Shown here: one piece after another, positions 9,107 through 17,572 of the stretch | Layout: every line of letters begins with the position of its first letter | Numbering within the stretch: the first letter of the stretch is position 1 | Origin: Lentzea waywayandensis | GTDB taxonomy: Bacteria; Actinomycetota; Actinomycetes; Mycobacteriales; Pseudonocardiaceae | Direction of reading: 5' to 3' | DNA length: 64,000 nt | NCBI RefSeq assembly: GCF_900115955.1 | Contig: NZ_FOYL01000012.1 | Coordinates: 242,545 to 306,544 of the forward strand | The notes under the pieces: model-generated | What the model was told of the DNA's origin: nothing | Database searches by the model: none | The model's input: the letters and a program-made list of their open reading frames with translations, nothing else | Position numbers and translations under genes: made by a program

Positions 9107-10714
9107 ATGAGCACAACGAACACGTCTTCCTTCGTGGACCTCGCCGCGGTGCGCGCGGAGGTGGCGTTGCTGGTCACCGCCGACCGGCTGGAGGAGCTTC
9201 GCCGCGAGCTTCGAGGTTCGGTCCGCGTGCCGGACGACCGGCTCGAACTGTGGGTGGGGCTGGTCGCCTCCGCGGTGCAACTGATTCCCCATCGCCTGGA
9301 CGAGCTGGCCGCCGCGGAGCCCGGCCCCCACGCCTCGTTGCAGTTCGAGCAGGTCCGGAAGGGAATCCGCGCCTACTGGGGCTGCGCGGACGACATCGTG
9401 CCCGACCGGCGCGGGCTGGTGGGGCGCGTCGATGACGCGGTCGTCGTGCACACGGTGCTCGATCGGCTGGCGCGGTTCCTGCGTGCCAAGGAACCGATCG
9501 AGTCCACCGCCGGCGGCGGCTGGCCGGAGGTGGATCTGCGGATCGTGTTGGACGCAGAGGTCGTCGAGGCCGTCGACCTGGTGGCCGACCGGATCTGGTA
9601 CGGCGAGTTCGAGACCGCGGACGTCGTCTCGCTCGGCCCGGACGCCAAGGTGTTCGCGCTGTCGTCCCAGCTGCCCCTGACGCGACGGACCCGGAGTGCT
9701 CGCGGAGCGGACCAGGCCGTGGTTCGGCAGTGCAGGATCTGGTTCGGCACCAATCGCGAGCCCGTCGTTGGTCAGAAAGGCCCGGAATTCGGGCCCGAGC
9801 GCGACCAGTCAGGGAAAGTCCACTTCGGACATTGCGACGTCATGATCCCGAAGACGCACAAGTTCGGCAGCACTGGAACGAACCCGTTCATTCGCCTGCT
9901 GCACTTGGACTTCGCCGACGACAGGATCAGAGTGACGGGTCGGCACTCCAACCGTGACTCCGATGAGTTCTACGGAGATCTCCGCAAGGCGCTCACGGAA
10001 ACACCCGGCAGGCAGTTGCTCTTCTACCTCCACGGCTACAACGCCGGCTTCGACGAGGCCGCGGTCAGGACCGCCCAGCTGTTCGCCGATCTCAGGGTCG
10101 ACGGCGCGGCGGCCTTCTTCAGCTGGCCGTCGTGCGGGGAGACCGAGCACTACCTGCACGACAGGGACCGCATCGAGGAGAGCGAGGCCGAGATCGCGCA
10201 GTTCCTGCAGGGACTGGCCACCAGCCTCGACGGCGCGACCGTCCACATCATCGCCCACTCGATGGGCAACCGCGGACTTCTGCGCGCGCTGCACCGCATC
10301 ACCGGCATGGCGGCCGGCGACTCCGGTGTTCGGTTCGGGCAGATCATCCTGGCCGCGCCCGACATCAGCACGAAGCTGTTCAAGGAGCTCGCGGTCGTCT
10401 ACCCCTCGATCTCCCGCCGCACCACGATGTACGTGTCGGCCAAGGACAAGGCGCTCGACATGTCGGGATGGCTGGCCGGCGCATCGCGCGCCGGCCTGAC
10501 GCCACCCGTCACGGTCGTGCCGGAGATCGACACGATCGAGGTGACCGACATCGACCTCTCGGTGCTCGGCCACAGCTACTACGCCGAGGCCGAGGCCGTG
10601 CTCTACGACATCGACGAACTGCTGCGGCACGACCCGGATCCGGGCAACAGGATGCGGCTGCGGCCGAGTGTGCCGTCACAACCCGATCAGCCGTACTGGA
10701 TCATCAACGCCTAG
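9107..10714 (+). CDS. DUF900-like alpha/beta hydrolase with an N-terminal DUF1232-like segment
   Basis: 535 residues from the ATG at 9107. The open frame runs 43 codons further upstream, but the ATG gives a more natural N-terminus. The C-terminal half is an alpha/beta hydrolase of the DUF900/COG4782 type: LLFYLHGYNAGF (oxyanion/HGYN motif), FFSWPS, nucleophile elbow IIAHSMGNR (Ser385), AAPDIS (Asp419) and LGHSYY (His489), so the triad is complete. Around residues 85-125 the stretch DDIVPDRRGLVGRVDDAVVV resembles the DUF1232/YkvA motif (I-P-D-x4-G-x-x-D-D). It is divergent from the CHAT/caspase operon and is probably its partner. Inference: it may be a lipase or esterase effector released or activated by proteolysis. 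The alternative is an unrelated housekeeping esterase. Confidence 0.82.
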   Translation: MSTTNTSSFVDLAAVRAEVALLVTADRLEELRRELRGSVRVPDDRLELWVGLVASAVQLIPHRLDELAAAEPGPHASLQFEQVRKGIRAYWGCADDIVPDRRGLVGRVDDAVVVHTVLDRLARFLRAKEPIESTAGGGWPEVDLRIVLDAEVVEAVDLVADRIWYGEFETADVVSLGPDAKVFALSSQLPLTRRTRSARGADQAVVRQCRIWFGTNREPVVGQKGPEFGPERDQSGKVHFGHCDVMIPKTHKFGSTGTNPFIRLLHLDFADDRIRVTGRHSNRDSDEFYGDLRKALTETPGRQLLFYLHGYNAGFDEAAVRTAQLFADLRVDGAAAFFSWPSCGETEHYLHDRDRIEESEAEIAQFLQGLATSLDGATVHIIAHSMGNRGLLRALHRITGMAAGDSGVRFGQIILAAPDISTKLFKELAVVYPSISRRTTMYVSAKDKALDMSGWLAGASRAGLTPPVTVVPEIDTIEVTDIDLSVLGHSYYAEAEAVLYDIDELLRHDPDPGNRMRLRPSVPSQPDQPYWIINA

Positions 10715-11009
10715 GGTGCGCCGGCGTGATCAGCCGCGCCTCACCGTTGACTCCCAGCCGTCCGCCGTGACCGGCCTGCTCCACCTCGTTGTAGCGCACA
10801 GCGTCATCCAACCAGCCCGGCCCGCGCGCACTGATGCCTATCACCACGGATGCAGGACTTGCTCCTAGGACATGAGCACCGTGCTCCTGCCGAACGCCTC
10901 TACATCGCAAGCGGGGATTGCTGCCCCGGCGGCCCGGCTTTCGCGACTGCGGGTCAGTGTGGCGTTGATCGGTGGAACACATGTGGGGGTTCGGGAGTTG
11001 GGGGATGGT

Positions 11010-11783
11010 ATGAGTCAACTCGTGGACCGCACGATCACTGCCCTGCGTGCCGAGCATGACGTGCTCGCCGGTCTCGTCCGCACCTTCACCGACGAACAGC
11101 TGGCCTTCACCAGCGGCGCCGCGGAATGGACCGTCGCTCAGGCTCTGTCCCACCTTGGCAGCGGCGCGGAGATCGGCCGTGCGCCGATCGCCAGGGCCGC
11201 CGGAGAGACCGTGGCGGCCGAGGACAACCAGACGATCTGGGCCCGCTGGGACGCGTCCGTGCCGCGAGCGCAGGCCGAGGGTTTTCTGGAGCACAACGGT
11301 CGCTGGCTCGACATGGTCGAGGCACTCACGCCCGAGCAGCGCTCGTCGCTGACCGTCGACCTCGGCTTCCTGCCGGAGCCGGTCCCGCTGCTGACCGCCC
11401 TGGGCATGCGGCTCAACGAGGTGGCCAACCACTCGTGGGACGTGCGCGTGGCCTTCGACCCACACGCCGGCGTGAACGCCGACTCGGCCGCGGTGCTCGT
11501 CGACCTCCTGGCCGGGCCCATGAGCTTCCTGCTGGGTTTCCTCGCGAAGCCTGCCGAGCTCGCGGCCCCCGTGTCCGTCGCGATCCCCGGCGCCGGTCTG
11601 GTGATCGACGACGCGGTCACCGTGGTGGACCACCTCGAGTCACCTTCCGCGACGTTCAACGGGGCGCAGGAAGCGCTCGTCCGCCTGATCAGCGGCCGTC
11701 TCAAGGCACCCTACGACAACGGCGTCACCGTCGAGGGCAGCGTCACGCTCGACGACCTGCGTCGCGTGTTTCCCGGCTTCTGA
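11010..11783 (+). CDS. Maleylpyruvate isomerase family mycothiol-dependent enzyme
   Basis: 257 residues from the ATG at 11010, after a G-rich Shine-Dalgarno region. An in-frame extension upstream to 10872 exists but has non-coding-like composition. The N-terminal half is a DinB-like four-helix metal-binding domain: EHDVLAGLVRTFTDEQ, WTVAQALSHLGSGAE with a metal-ligand His, and LNEVANHSWDVRVA with Glu and His. The C-terminal part (about 170-257) matches the small sterol-carrier-like domain of MDMPI proteins (GRLKAPYDNGVTVEGSVTLDDLRRVFPGF). Proteins of this family use mycothiol, the actinobacterial thiol, for isomerisation or conjugation. It stands alone between the protease module and the FAH gene. 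The substrate cannot be told from sequence. Confidence 0.85.
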   Translation: MSQLVDRTITALRAEHDVLAGLVRTFTDEQLAFTSGAAEWTVAQALSHLGSGAEIGRAPIARAAGETVAAEDNQTIWARWDASVPRAQAEGFLEHNGRWLDMVEALTPEQRSSLTVDLGFLPEPVPLLTALGMRLNEVANHSWDVRVAFDPHAGVNADSAAVLVDLLAGPMSFLLGFLAKPAELAAPVSVAIPGAGLVIDDAVTVVDHLESPSATFNGAQEALVRLISGRLKAPYDNGVTVEGSVTLDDLRRVFPGF

Positions 11784-11787
11784 CGAA

Positions 11788-12064
11788 TCAACACGCTCGC
11801 GACGAGACCGACTTCACGGTGCGACCGTCGAGCGCGAGGCGTTGCCGCGCCGCGGTCTCACGGTAGAGCGTGCTGGTCGCGGCCTTGAACCGCGGCGCGC
11901 CTGGATCGTCGCCGAGCAGGTGCCCAGCCGGCACGCGCTCAGCCGCGTGCCCGGCGTGTCGAACGCGCACGTCACCGTCCACGATCCCCTTGAGCACCAA
12001 GGACGTCTACCGGCATCCGCGGCTGGGCGACCTGGCCGAGCACGTGCGGCAGCTGTCGGCCTGA
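11788..12064. pseudogene. Degenerate gap with two short coding remnants
   Basis: About 280 bp without an intact gene. On the plus strand, 11990-12064 encodes a 24-residue tail ending in STKDVYRHPRLGDLAEHV and a stop; it has high third-position GC and resembles the last helix of a peptidyl/acyl-carrier domain. On the minus strand, 11788-12000 is a short frame ending in LYRETAARQRLALDGRTV, also codon-biased. Neither has a convincing start or full domain, so I read the region as gene debris. Confidence 0.3.
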
Positions 12065-12078
12065 CGTCACCACCATGG

Positions 12079-13260
12079 TCACGTGCGTGAGCCCAGCAGA
12101 CCGCGGGCGGCGAGGTTCTCCATCAGCGCGGTGATGCCGAACGTCCAGTCTTCGGCGTCCTCGGCTGTGTTCACGACGTTCGTCAACGCGCCCAACCGGG
12201 GCGAGGAGATGCGAACGACGTCCCCGACCTTGTGGGTGAAGCCTTCGCCGGGCCGGTCCCGGTCCTCGGTTGGAGCGAACATCGTGCCGGTGAACAGAAC
12301 GAAGCCGTCGGGATAGCGGTGGTGGGCGCCGAAGGCGTGGGACACGAGGTCCTCGAGCTCCCGGCTGATCTCGGAGACCGGATTCACGCCGTGCAGCTCG
12401 AAACCGTCGGGGCCGGTGATGTCCAAGGCGATCTCGGTGGCTTTGGCGTCCGCCAGGGTGAACCCGTCGTCGAACAGCCGGAGAAACGGTCCGACAGCGC
12501 AGGAAGCGTTGTTGTCCTTCGCCTCGGTGAGCAGAAGAGCGCTGCGGCCCTCGAAGTCGCGCAGGTTGACGTCGTTGCCGAGCGTCGCGCCGACCGGGTT
12601 TCCGCGCGAGTCCACCACCAGGACGAGCTCGGGCTCGGGGTTGTTCCAGGCTGAGCGGGCGAGAACGCCGATGTCGGCTCCCAGCCCCACCGCCGAGAGC
12701 ACCGGGGCCTTGGTGAAGATCTCAGGGTCCGGGCCGATACCGACCTCGAGGTACTGCGACCACAGGCCCTCGGCCTGAAGAACCTTCTTCACCTCCGCGG
12801 CCTCCGCGGAACCGGGCTTCAGGTGGGAGATGTGGCCCTGGACGATCGCGCCCACCTTCTCCCGGACTTCCTCGGCCCGCGCGGGATCGCCGTCGGCGCG
12901 CTCTTCGATGACCCGCTCGAGCATGCTGCGGACGAAGGTCACGCCGGCGGCCTTGAGCACCTGCAGGTCGACCGGTGCCAGAAACCGGGGAACAGCATCG
13001 GTCGGGTTCGTCGTCGCGGCCAGAACCTCCGCGAGCGGCCACGACGTGCCGCCTGGGTGATTCCTGACGATCTCCAGCGCGTCCGGCCGCTCGAGTAGTG
13101 ACGACACGGTCGATGCCGGCGGCGACAGGTCGACGACCTCGTCGCCGCGGATCGTCACGACCGAAGGGCCGCCCGCGGACGGGTCGAAGACCCTCGCGAC
13201 AAGTGTGGCGTCCGCTGCGTCCTGGGGAAGAACGTTGGCGGCGTTGAGTGAGATCCCCAT
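12079..13260 (-). CDS. Fumarylacetoacetate hydrolase (FAH) family protein
   Basis: 393 residues. ATG at 13260 follows AGGAAGG. The C-terminal half has the FAH fold signature: VGIGPDPEIFTKAPVL, then the metal-binding acidic pair in NPEPELVLVVD, GNDVNLRD, and TGTMFAP near the end. FAH members hydrolyse or decarboxylate acylpyruvates and 2-keto acids, or isomerise and hydrate related compounds, in aromatic or sugar degradation. An N-terminal about 100-residue extension (VARVFDPSAGGPSVV and onward) is typical of the longer about 390-aa subfamily. An operator copy shared with the TetR regulon lies 143 bp upstream (13403-13427), so it is probably co-regulated with the divergent oxidoreductase. The exact substrate is not determinable. 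Confidence 0.85.
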   Translation of the reverse strand: MGISLNAANVLPQDAADATLVARVFDPSAGGPSVVTIRGDEVVDLSPPASTVSSLLERPDALEIVRNHPGGTSWPLAEVLAATTNPTDAVPRFLAPVDLQVLKAAGVTFVRSMLERVIEERADGDPARAEEVREKVGAIVQGHISHLKPGSAEAAEVKKVLQAEGLWSQYLEVGIGPDPEIFTKAPVLSAVGLGADIGVLARSAWNNPEPELVLVVDSRGNPVGATLGNDVNLRDFEGRSALLLTEAKDNNASCAVGPFLRLFDDGFTLADAKATEIALDITGPDGFELHGVNPVSEISRELEDLVSHAFGAHHRYPDGFVLFTGTMFAPTEDRDRPGEGFTHKVGDVVRISSPRLGALTNVVNTAEDAEDWTFGITALMENLAARGLLGSRT

Positions 13261-13402
13261 CGAAATCCTTCCTGCTCGCACCGCGGAGCAGCGCGAAGTC
13301 TCGACGAGCTTCCTCTGCCTCGTAGGCGGTGAGTATGGCTTCGGGGGGGCGGCGGTCAACTTCCAGTCGCGTCGTGTGCCGCTGCGCCGACGGGCTCGCC
13401 GA

Positions 13403-13427
13403 GTTAACGCATGCGGGATGCGCTAAC
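13403..13427. promoter_or_regulatory. TetR-type operator, copy 1
   Basis: 25-bp imperfect palindrome: left half-site GTTAACGCA, 7-bp spacer, right half-site TGCGCTAAC (8 of 9 complementary). It lies between the divergent FAH and oxidoreductase genes, 48 bp from copy 2, and matches the copy in front of the TetR gene at 16320. Confidence 0.75.
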
Positions 13428-13450
13428 TCGTGAACCGGTGCTATGGTCCG

Positions 13451-13475
13451 TGTAACGCATGCGAGATGCGTTAAC
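13451..13475. promoter_or_regulatory. TetR-type operator, copy 2
   Basis: Second 25-bp copy: TGTAACGCA, 7-bp spacer, TGCGTTAAC. It abuts the GGAGG ribosome site of the oxidoreductase (ATG at 13492), so a bound repressor would block transcription initiation or early elongation. Confidence 0.75.
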
Positions 13476-13491
13476 GGAGGGAAGGTCACCC

Positions 13492-14472
13492 ATGAAGGCC
13501 ATGCAGCTCACCCGGTTCGGCGCACCGCAGGGGTTCACCGTCGCTGACCTGCCGAACCCCGCGCCCAGGCCCGGCCAGGTCGCGATCGACGTCACCCACG
13601 CCGCGGTCGGCCTGATCGACGTCCACCTCCGCCAGGGCCTCTACGAAGGCGTCCCGGGGATGCCCGAGGTGCCGTACGTGCCGGGCCTCGAAGTGGCAGG
13701 CACCGTCCGCGCCCTCGGCGAGGGCGTGACCGGCTTCCGCGTGGGGGAGCAGGTCGTGGCACTGTCCGCTGACGCGACCGGCGGGTACGCCTCGATCTAC
13801 GTCGCCGACCAGTGGCGAGTCGTCTCGACCGAGGGGCACGGCATCGATCCCGCGCTCGCGGTGGCTGTCGTTCCGAACGCTGTCATGGCACATGTCGCCC
13901 TGACCGGGCCCATCCGGCTCAACGAGGGCGAGAACGTCCTCGTCCACGGCGCGCTCGGCGCACTCGCCGCGGCTTTCCCGGGAATCGCCCGGCGGTTGGG
14001 TGCCACGCGAGTGGTGGGCACGGTCCGCGGCGACAAGACCGCTTCCGCGGCAGCGAGCAGGTTGCCCTACGACGCCATCGTCGACTCCGCTCAGCTGCCC
14101 GACGCGCTCGACGGTGAGAAGTTCGACGTCACCATCGACCCCGTGGGCGGAGAACTCCGCACCCACAGCCTGAACCTGCTCAAGCCCTCCGGGCGACTGC
14201 TCCTGGTCGGCAACGCCTCCGGCGACTGGGGCCACGGCGTCGACGGCAACCAGATCTGGCGGACCAACGTCGTGGTCGCCGGGTTCAACGCCGGAGCCTG
14301 GCTGCCGAGCCACCCCGAGGCCATCAGGTCCGCGGCCGAGGCGGCGCTCCTCACCGTCGCCGCCGGCCAGGCCGACACCGAGCTCGACGTCCTGCCTCTC
14401 ACCGAGGCCGCCGTCGCACACCAGCGGCTGGAGGACCGTTCCGCCACCGGTCGCCTCGTTCTCGCCGTCTGA
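13492..14472 (+). CDS. Quinone oxidoreductase-like / MDR-family alcohol dehydrogenase
   Basis: 326 residues from the ATG at 13492, with GGAGGGAAGG just upstream. It is a medium-chain dehydrogenase/reductase without the structural or catalytic zinc ligands: N-terminal GroES-like part (FGAPQGFTVADLP, GLEVAGTVRALGEGVTGFRVGEQV) and a Rossmann part. The nucleotide-binding loop, normally AxxGGVG, here reads VHGALGALAAAFPGIARRLGA. It would reduce quinones or enones with NADPH. It is the first gene of a probable two-gene transcript with the CocE-type hydrolase (59 nt gap). Operator copies 1 and 2 lie immediately upstream, so repression by the TetR protein is expected. Confidence 0.85.
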   Translation: MKAMQLTRFGAPQGFTVADLPNPAPRPGQVAIDVTHAAVGLIDVHLRQGLYEGVPGMPEVPYVPGLEVAGTVRALGEGVTGFRVGEQVVALSADATGGYASIYVADQWRVVSTEGHGIDPALAVAVVPNAVMAHVALTGPIRLNEGENVLVHGALGALAAAFPGIARRLGATRVVGTVRGDKTASAAASRLPYDAIVDSAQLPDALDGEKFDVTIDPVGGELRTHSLNLLKPSGRLLLVGNASGDWGHGVDGNQIWRTNVVVAGFNAGAWLPSHPEAIRSAAEAALLTVAAGQADTELDVLPLTEAAVAHQRLEDRSATGRLVLAV

Positions 14473-14531
14473 GTTCGGCGACGTCCCTCCGAACCGTTGT
14501 GTCCCAAGACTTGATCGAGCAGGAGCAGCAC

Positions 14532-16202
14532 GTGACCACACGACCGAAGATGGACCGCACGATGCGCGCCGTCGGCTGGGCAGCGCAGCGGGCGTTGAAG
14601 TTCCCGCCCGCCGTCGACCGCGGAGTCACCGTCGAGAAGGACCTGCAGATCCGCGCCGACGACGGTGTGCTGCTGCTGGCCGATCACTGGGCGCCGGCCA
14701 ACGCCCCCGACGGCGAACGGGTCGAGCAGTTGCCCGTAGTCCTCGTGCGCACCGCCTACGGATCCGGAGGCCCGCTGGGCTGGATGTACGGACGCGCACT
14801 GGCCGAGCGCGGCATGCACGCACTCGTCGTTCGCAGCCGCGGAACCTTCGGTTCCGGAGGAGAGTTCCTCGCGATGCGCCACGAGCGCGAGGACGGCCTG
14901 GCCACGCTGCGCTGGCTCGCCGACCAGCCGTGGGCCGGTGGTGGTGTCGTGCTGGCGGGGTCCAGCTACTTCGGCTACACCCAGTGGGCCGACGCGCCTG
15001 TCCAGGTCAAGGCCATGGTGCCCCACATCGCGTCCTCGCGGCTGGCGGTGACGCTGCTCCGTCCCGACCGAATGGAGCTGGACACGCTCATGAACTGGGT
15101 GTGGAACACCAGCACTCAGGAACGTCCTCGCGCGCTGATGCGCGGAATGCTGGGCTTGGACCGCAAGCACATCGACAAGGCGATGAACGCACTACCGCTC
15201 GTCGACGGGGACAAGGTCCTCCTCGGTGAGGAGAGCACCTTCTACCAGGAGTGCCTCCACCACGACCAGGACGACCCGTACTGGAAGGGCGTCGACCTCT
15301 CCGGCACCGTCGGCGACGTCACCGTGCCGGTCAGTTCGGTGACCGGCTGGTACGACATCTTTCTCGCCGACCAGCTCAGGGACTTCCAGAAGCTCATGGA
15401 GGCCGGGCGAAACCCGAGACTCACCGTGGGGCCCTGGTGGCACGCCAACGCGCGAGGCATGGCCGCCTCCATCTCGGAAGTCGTCGACTGGGGTGCCGCC
15501 CTCGCCCGCGGCGAAGCCCCCGCCGAACGGGCGCCGGTCCGGTTGTTCGTGATGGGAGCCGACCAGTGGCGTGACTTCGACCAGTGGCCTCCCGCGGGTT
15601 ACGTGGAGCAACGCTGGCACCTCAACCCCGGCGCGGCTCTCGGGGCCACTCCGACCCAAGAGGCGCCGCCGTCGTCGTTCACCTACGACCCGATGAGTCC
15701 CACGCCGAGCCTGGGCGGACCCAAGCTCGACGCCAACGGCGTCGGTCCGAAGGACAACCGCCCGCTGGAGAAGCGTGACGACGTGCTGACCTTCACTTCC
15801 GAAGTCCTCGAGACAGACGTCGAGGTCATCGGTGAGGTCTCCGCGGAAGTGTGGGTGCGTGCCGACCGGCCGAGCTGTGACGTGTTCGTGCGGCTGTGCG
15901 ACGTCAGTCCGAACGGGAAGTCGACCAACATCTGCGACGATCTGGTCAAGGTGCGCCCGGACGGGATCACCGAGGTCACCGTGCGGCTGTCGCCGACCGC
16001 GCACGTCTTCCGCCGCGGTCACCGGATCCGCGTGCAGGTCTCGGCCGGAGCGTTCCCGCGCTTCGCCCGCAATCTCGGCAGTGGTGAGCCGATCGCGACC
16101 GCTGTGACCCCGCACAGGACCACCATGGAGGTCTTCCACGACGCCGAACACCCGTCGGCGATCCTCCTGCCGGTCAAGCCGGCGACGGCGCAGCACCGCT
16201 GA
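14532..16202 (+). CDS. CocE/NonD family hydrolase (X-Pro dipeptidyl-peptidase-like)
   Basis: About 556 residues. GTG at 14532 is preceded by AGGAG with 6 nt spacing; another GTG 33 nt upstream (14499) is in frame but lacks a ribosome site. The N-terminal alpha/beta hydrolase has RTAYGSGGPLGW, RSRGTFGSGGEF and the nucleophile elbow GSSYFGYTQ (Ser145). The C-terminal jelly-roll domain (about 380-556) has SAEVWVRADRPSCDVFVRLCDV and GHRIRVQVSAGAFPRFARNL, as in cocaine esterase and glutaryl-acylase relatives. No signal peptide is evident, so it is likely cytoplasmic. It follows the oxidoreductase in the operator-controlled unit. The ester or amide substrate is unknown. Confidence 0.87.
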   Translation: MTTRPKMDRTMRAVGWAAQRALKFPPAVDRGVTVEKDLQIRADDGVLLLADHWAPANAPDGERVEQLPVVLVRTAYGSGGPLGWMYGRALAERGMHALVVRSRGTFGSGGEFLAMRHEREDGLATLRWLADQPWAGGGVVLAGSSYFGYTQWADAPVQVKAMVPHIASSRLAVTLLRPDRMELDTLMNWVWNTSTQERPRALMRGMLGLDRKHIDKAMNALPLVDGDKVLLGEESTFYQECLHHDQDDPYWKGVDLSGTVGDVTVPVSSVTGWYDIFLADQLRDFQKLMEAGRNPRLTVGPWWHANARGMAASISEVVDWGAALARGEAPAERAPVRLFVMGADQWRDFDQWPPAGYVEQRWHLNPGAALGATPTQEAPPSSFTYDPMSPTPSLGGPKLDANGVGPKDNRPLEKRDDVLTFTSEVLETDVEVIGEVSAEVWVRADRPSCDVFVRLCDVSPNGKSTNICDDLVKVRPDGITEVTVRLSPTAHVFRRGHRIRVQVSAGAFPRFARNLGSGEPIATAVTPHRTTMEVFHDAEHPSAILLPVKPATAQHR

Positions 16203-16319
16203 TCCGAGCGAGATCACGCCCGGCTGCGGAACGAAGGGGGCGTGGGTCCGATCCTCGTGTCTCCGAGATCGCTCTGTGTGACAACGACGAGCCCCACCAT
16301 CGCCAGGCCGGCAACACCG

Positions 16320-16344
16320 CTTAACGCATGCGAGGTGCGTTATT
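16320..16344. promoter_or_regulatory. TetR-type operator, copy 3 (autoregulatory)
   Basis: CTTAACGCA, 7-bp spacer, TGCGTTATT. It ends 26 bp before the GTG of the TetR gene and overlaps where the -35 of its promoter should be. A TAGGAT -10 at 16358-16363 lies 7 nt before the GTG, suggesting a leaderless autoregulated transcript. Confidence 0.7.
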
Positions 16345-16370
16345 TGACGGCGCTGGCTAGGATCACACTT

Positions 16371-17036
16371 GTGAACCAGCGAGCCCGTTCGGCGGAGGAC
16401 AAGGCGCGTCGCACCGAGGACCTGCTCAAAGCCGCGGAGGTGCTCGCCGGCGAGCTCGGGGGTGCTCGGCACGTCACCGTGACGGCTGTCGCCCAACGCG
16501 CCGGGATCGACCAGTCCGGAATGCGCCGTTATTTCTCCAGCAAGGAGGAACTCCTGCTCGAACTGGCCGAGCGGGGCTGGACGCGCTGGAGGGAACTGGT
16601 CCTGGCGGTGCCGGGAGGTCCTGATCTGTTCAGTCCTGCCGAGGCGGCCGGGGTTCTCAGCAGGACGATCGCCGAGCTTCCGCTCTTCTGCGACCTGCTC
16701 ACCCACGTGCCGCTCAGCCTGGAGGGTGACGTCGACATGGAGAGGGCGCGTCGCTACAAGATCAACGCGTTCGCCGCCTACGACGACATGGCGCGCCACT
16801 TGGAGGCGGTGAGTGTGATGTCGAGCCCCCAGGTCGCGGACCTCATCACCATCACGCTCGCGCTCACCGCCAACCTCTGGCAGGTCGCGCATCCCACGCC
16901 GACCCTGGCGGCCCTGTACGAGCAGGTGCCGCGCTGGGGACACGTGGCACTCGAGTTCGCGGGCAACCTGACCCACCTGCTCGAAGCCAGCGCCGTCGGT
17001 ATCCATGCCAGAGGACTCGTCGCCCCGGCGAGCTGA
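16371..17036 (+). CDS. TetR/AcrR family transcriptional regulator
   Basis: 221 residues from the GTG at 16371. The open frame reaches back to 16242, but operator copy 3 lies inside that extension, so the later start is better. The N-terminal helix-turn-helix (about residues 10-60) reads TVTAVAQRAGIDQSGMRRYF SSKEELLLELAERGW (two stretches), a clear TetR DNA-binding domain. The C-terminal helical ligand domain resembles TetR members with a tail region of the TetR_C type (PLFCDLLTHVPLSLEGDVDMERARRYK). It most likely represses itself and the FAH and oxidoreductase-CocE units through the shared operator; the inducer is probably a substrate of those enzymes. Confidence 0.88.
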   Translation: MNQRARSAEDKARRTEDLLKAAEVLAGELGGARHVTVTAVAQRAGIDQSGMRRYFSSKEELLLELAERGWTRWRELVLAVPGGPDLFSPAEAAGVLSRTIAELPLFCDLLTHVPLSLEGDVDMERARRYKINAFAAYDDMARHLEAVSVMSSPQVADLITITLALTANLWQVAHPTPTLAALYEQVPRWGHVALEFAGNLTHLLEASAVGIHARGLVAPAS

Positions 17037-17155
17037 GCGTTGCTGCCTGGCGACGCGGACTCGCACGGTGCCGGCCTCGGCCGGCACCGTCACCCACTTC
17101 TCGTTCACCGGCGGGCCGAGCTCGTAGAGCAGGGGGCTTCGCCGTCGCGTCCGCG
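17037..17155 (-). pseudogene. Possible frameshifted gene fragment
   Basis: On the minus strand LLYELGPPVNEKW followed by VTVPAEAGTVRVRVARQQ reads with strongly biased third positions. The segment before it (EFADATAKPP) is in another frame, one base off. There is no start and no recognisable full domain. I read it as debris of a secreted-type protein; a chance effect of GC bias cannot be excluded. Confidence 0.25.
17065..17090. terminator. Perfect 12-bp inverted repeat after the TetR gene
   Basis: ACGGTGCCGGCC, loop TC, and its exact complement, starting 29 bp after the TetR stop codon. The stem is very GC-rich without a T-run, as is common for actinobacterial terminators. A regulatory palindrome is the alternative. 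Confidence 0.45.
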
Positions 17156-17169
17156 AACTCCTTTGGTCC

Positions 17170-17370
17170 TCAGTGGACAGTTGGGTCGTCGTGCTCGGCC
17201 TCCACGGCGTCGAGCAGGGTGTGCAGCCCGATCTCGTAGCGTTGGGCGTCCGTCGGGTCGAATCGCCAGTCCTCGATCGGCTCGCGCATCTCCTCGTCGG
17301 GCCTGCTCGCCTCCACGAGCCTCAGCTCGTCCTCCACCTCGCGTTCCAGGTCACGCCCGTCTCCGATCAC
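17170..17370 (-). CDS. Small acidic hypothetical protein
   Basis: 66 residues if started at the GTG at 17370; the frame is open further upstream to 17574. The product is rich in Asp, Glu and Arg: DLEREVEDELRLVEASRPDE, REPIEDWRF, DPTDAQRYEIGLHTLLDAVEAE. It is predicted helical and cytoplasmic. I do not recognise the family. It is convergent with the TetR gene and divergent from the haloperoxidase, with no operon partner. Codon bias supports it modestly; the start is uncertain. Confidence 0.4.
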   Translation of the reverse strand: MIGDGRDLEREVEDELRLVEASRPDEEMREPIEDWRFDPTDAQRYEIGLHTLLDAVEAEHDDPTVH

Positions 17371-17572
17371 AGCTGCCCCGCCTTCCTGTCCGGTTGTCAG
17401 TAGAGACCGGACACGAGCGTGTTCTGTGACAAGCCGCGGCGTGCTCCTGCCCGGTAGGAGATCGGCGGGAAGAGGGGATGGCGGAGGATCCGGTCGGTCG
17501 TGATGCGTCTTCAGGCGAATAGCCGCTTCCCCGGTTGGGGTGGATGCTGTCCGGGCCAAGACTGGAGGCATC

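Noticed and set aside
15192..17108. Minus-strand open frame of 638 codons
   Set aside because: Antisense to the CocE hydrolase and TetR genes; only its first 40 or so codons look coding and are listed as a possible remnant.
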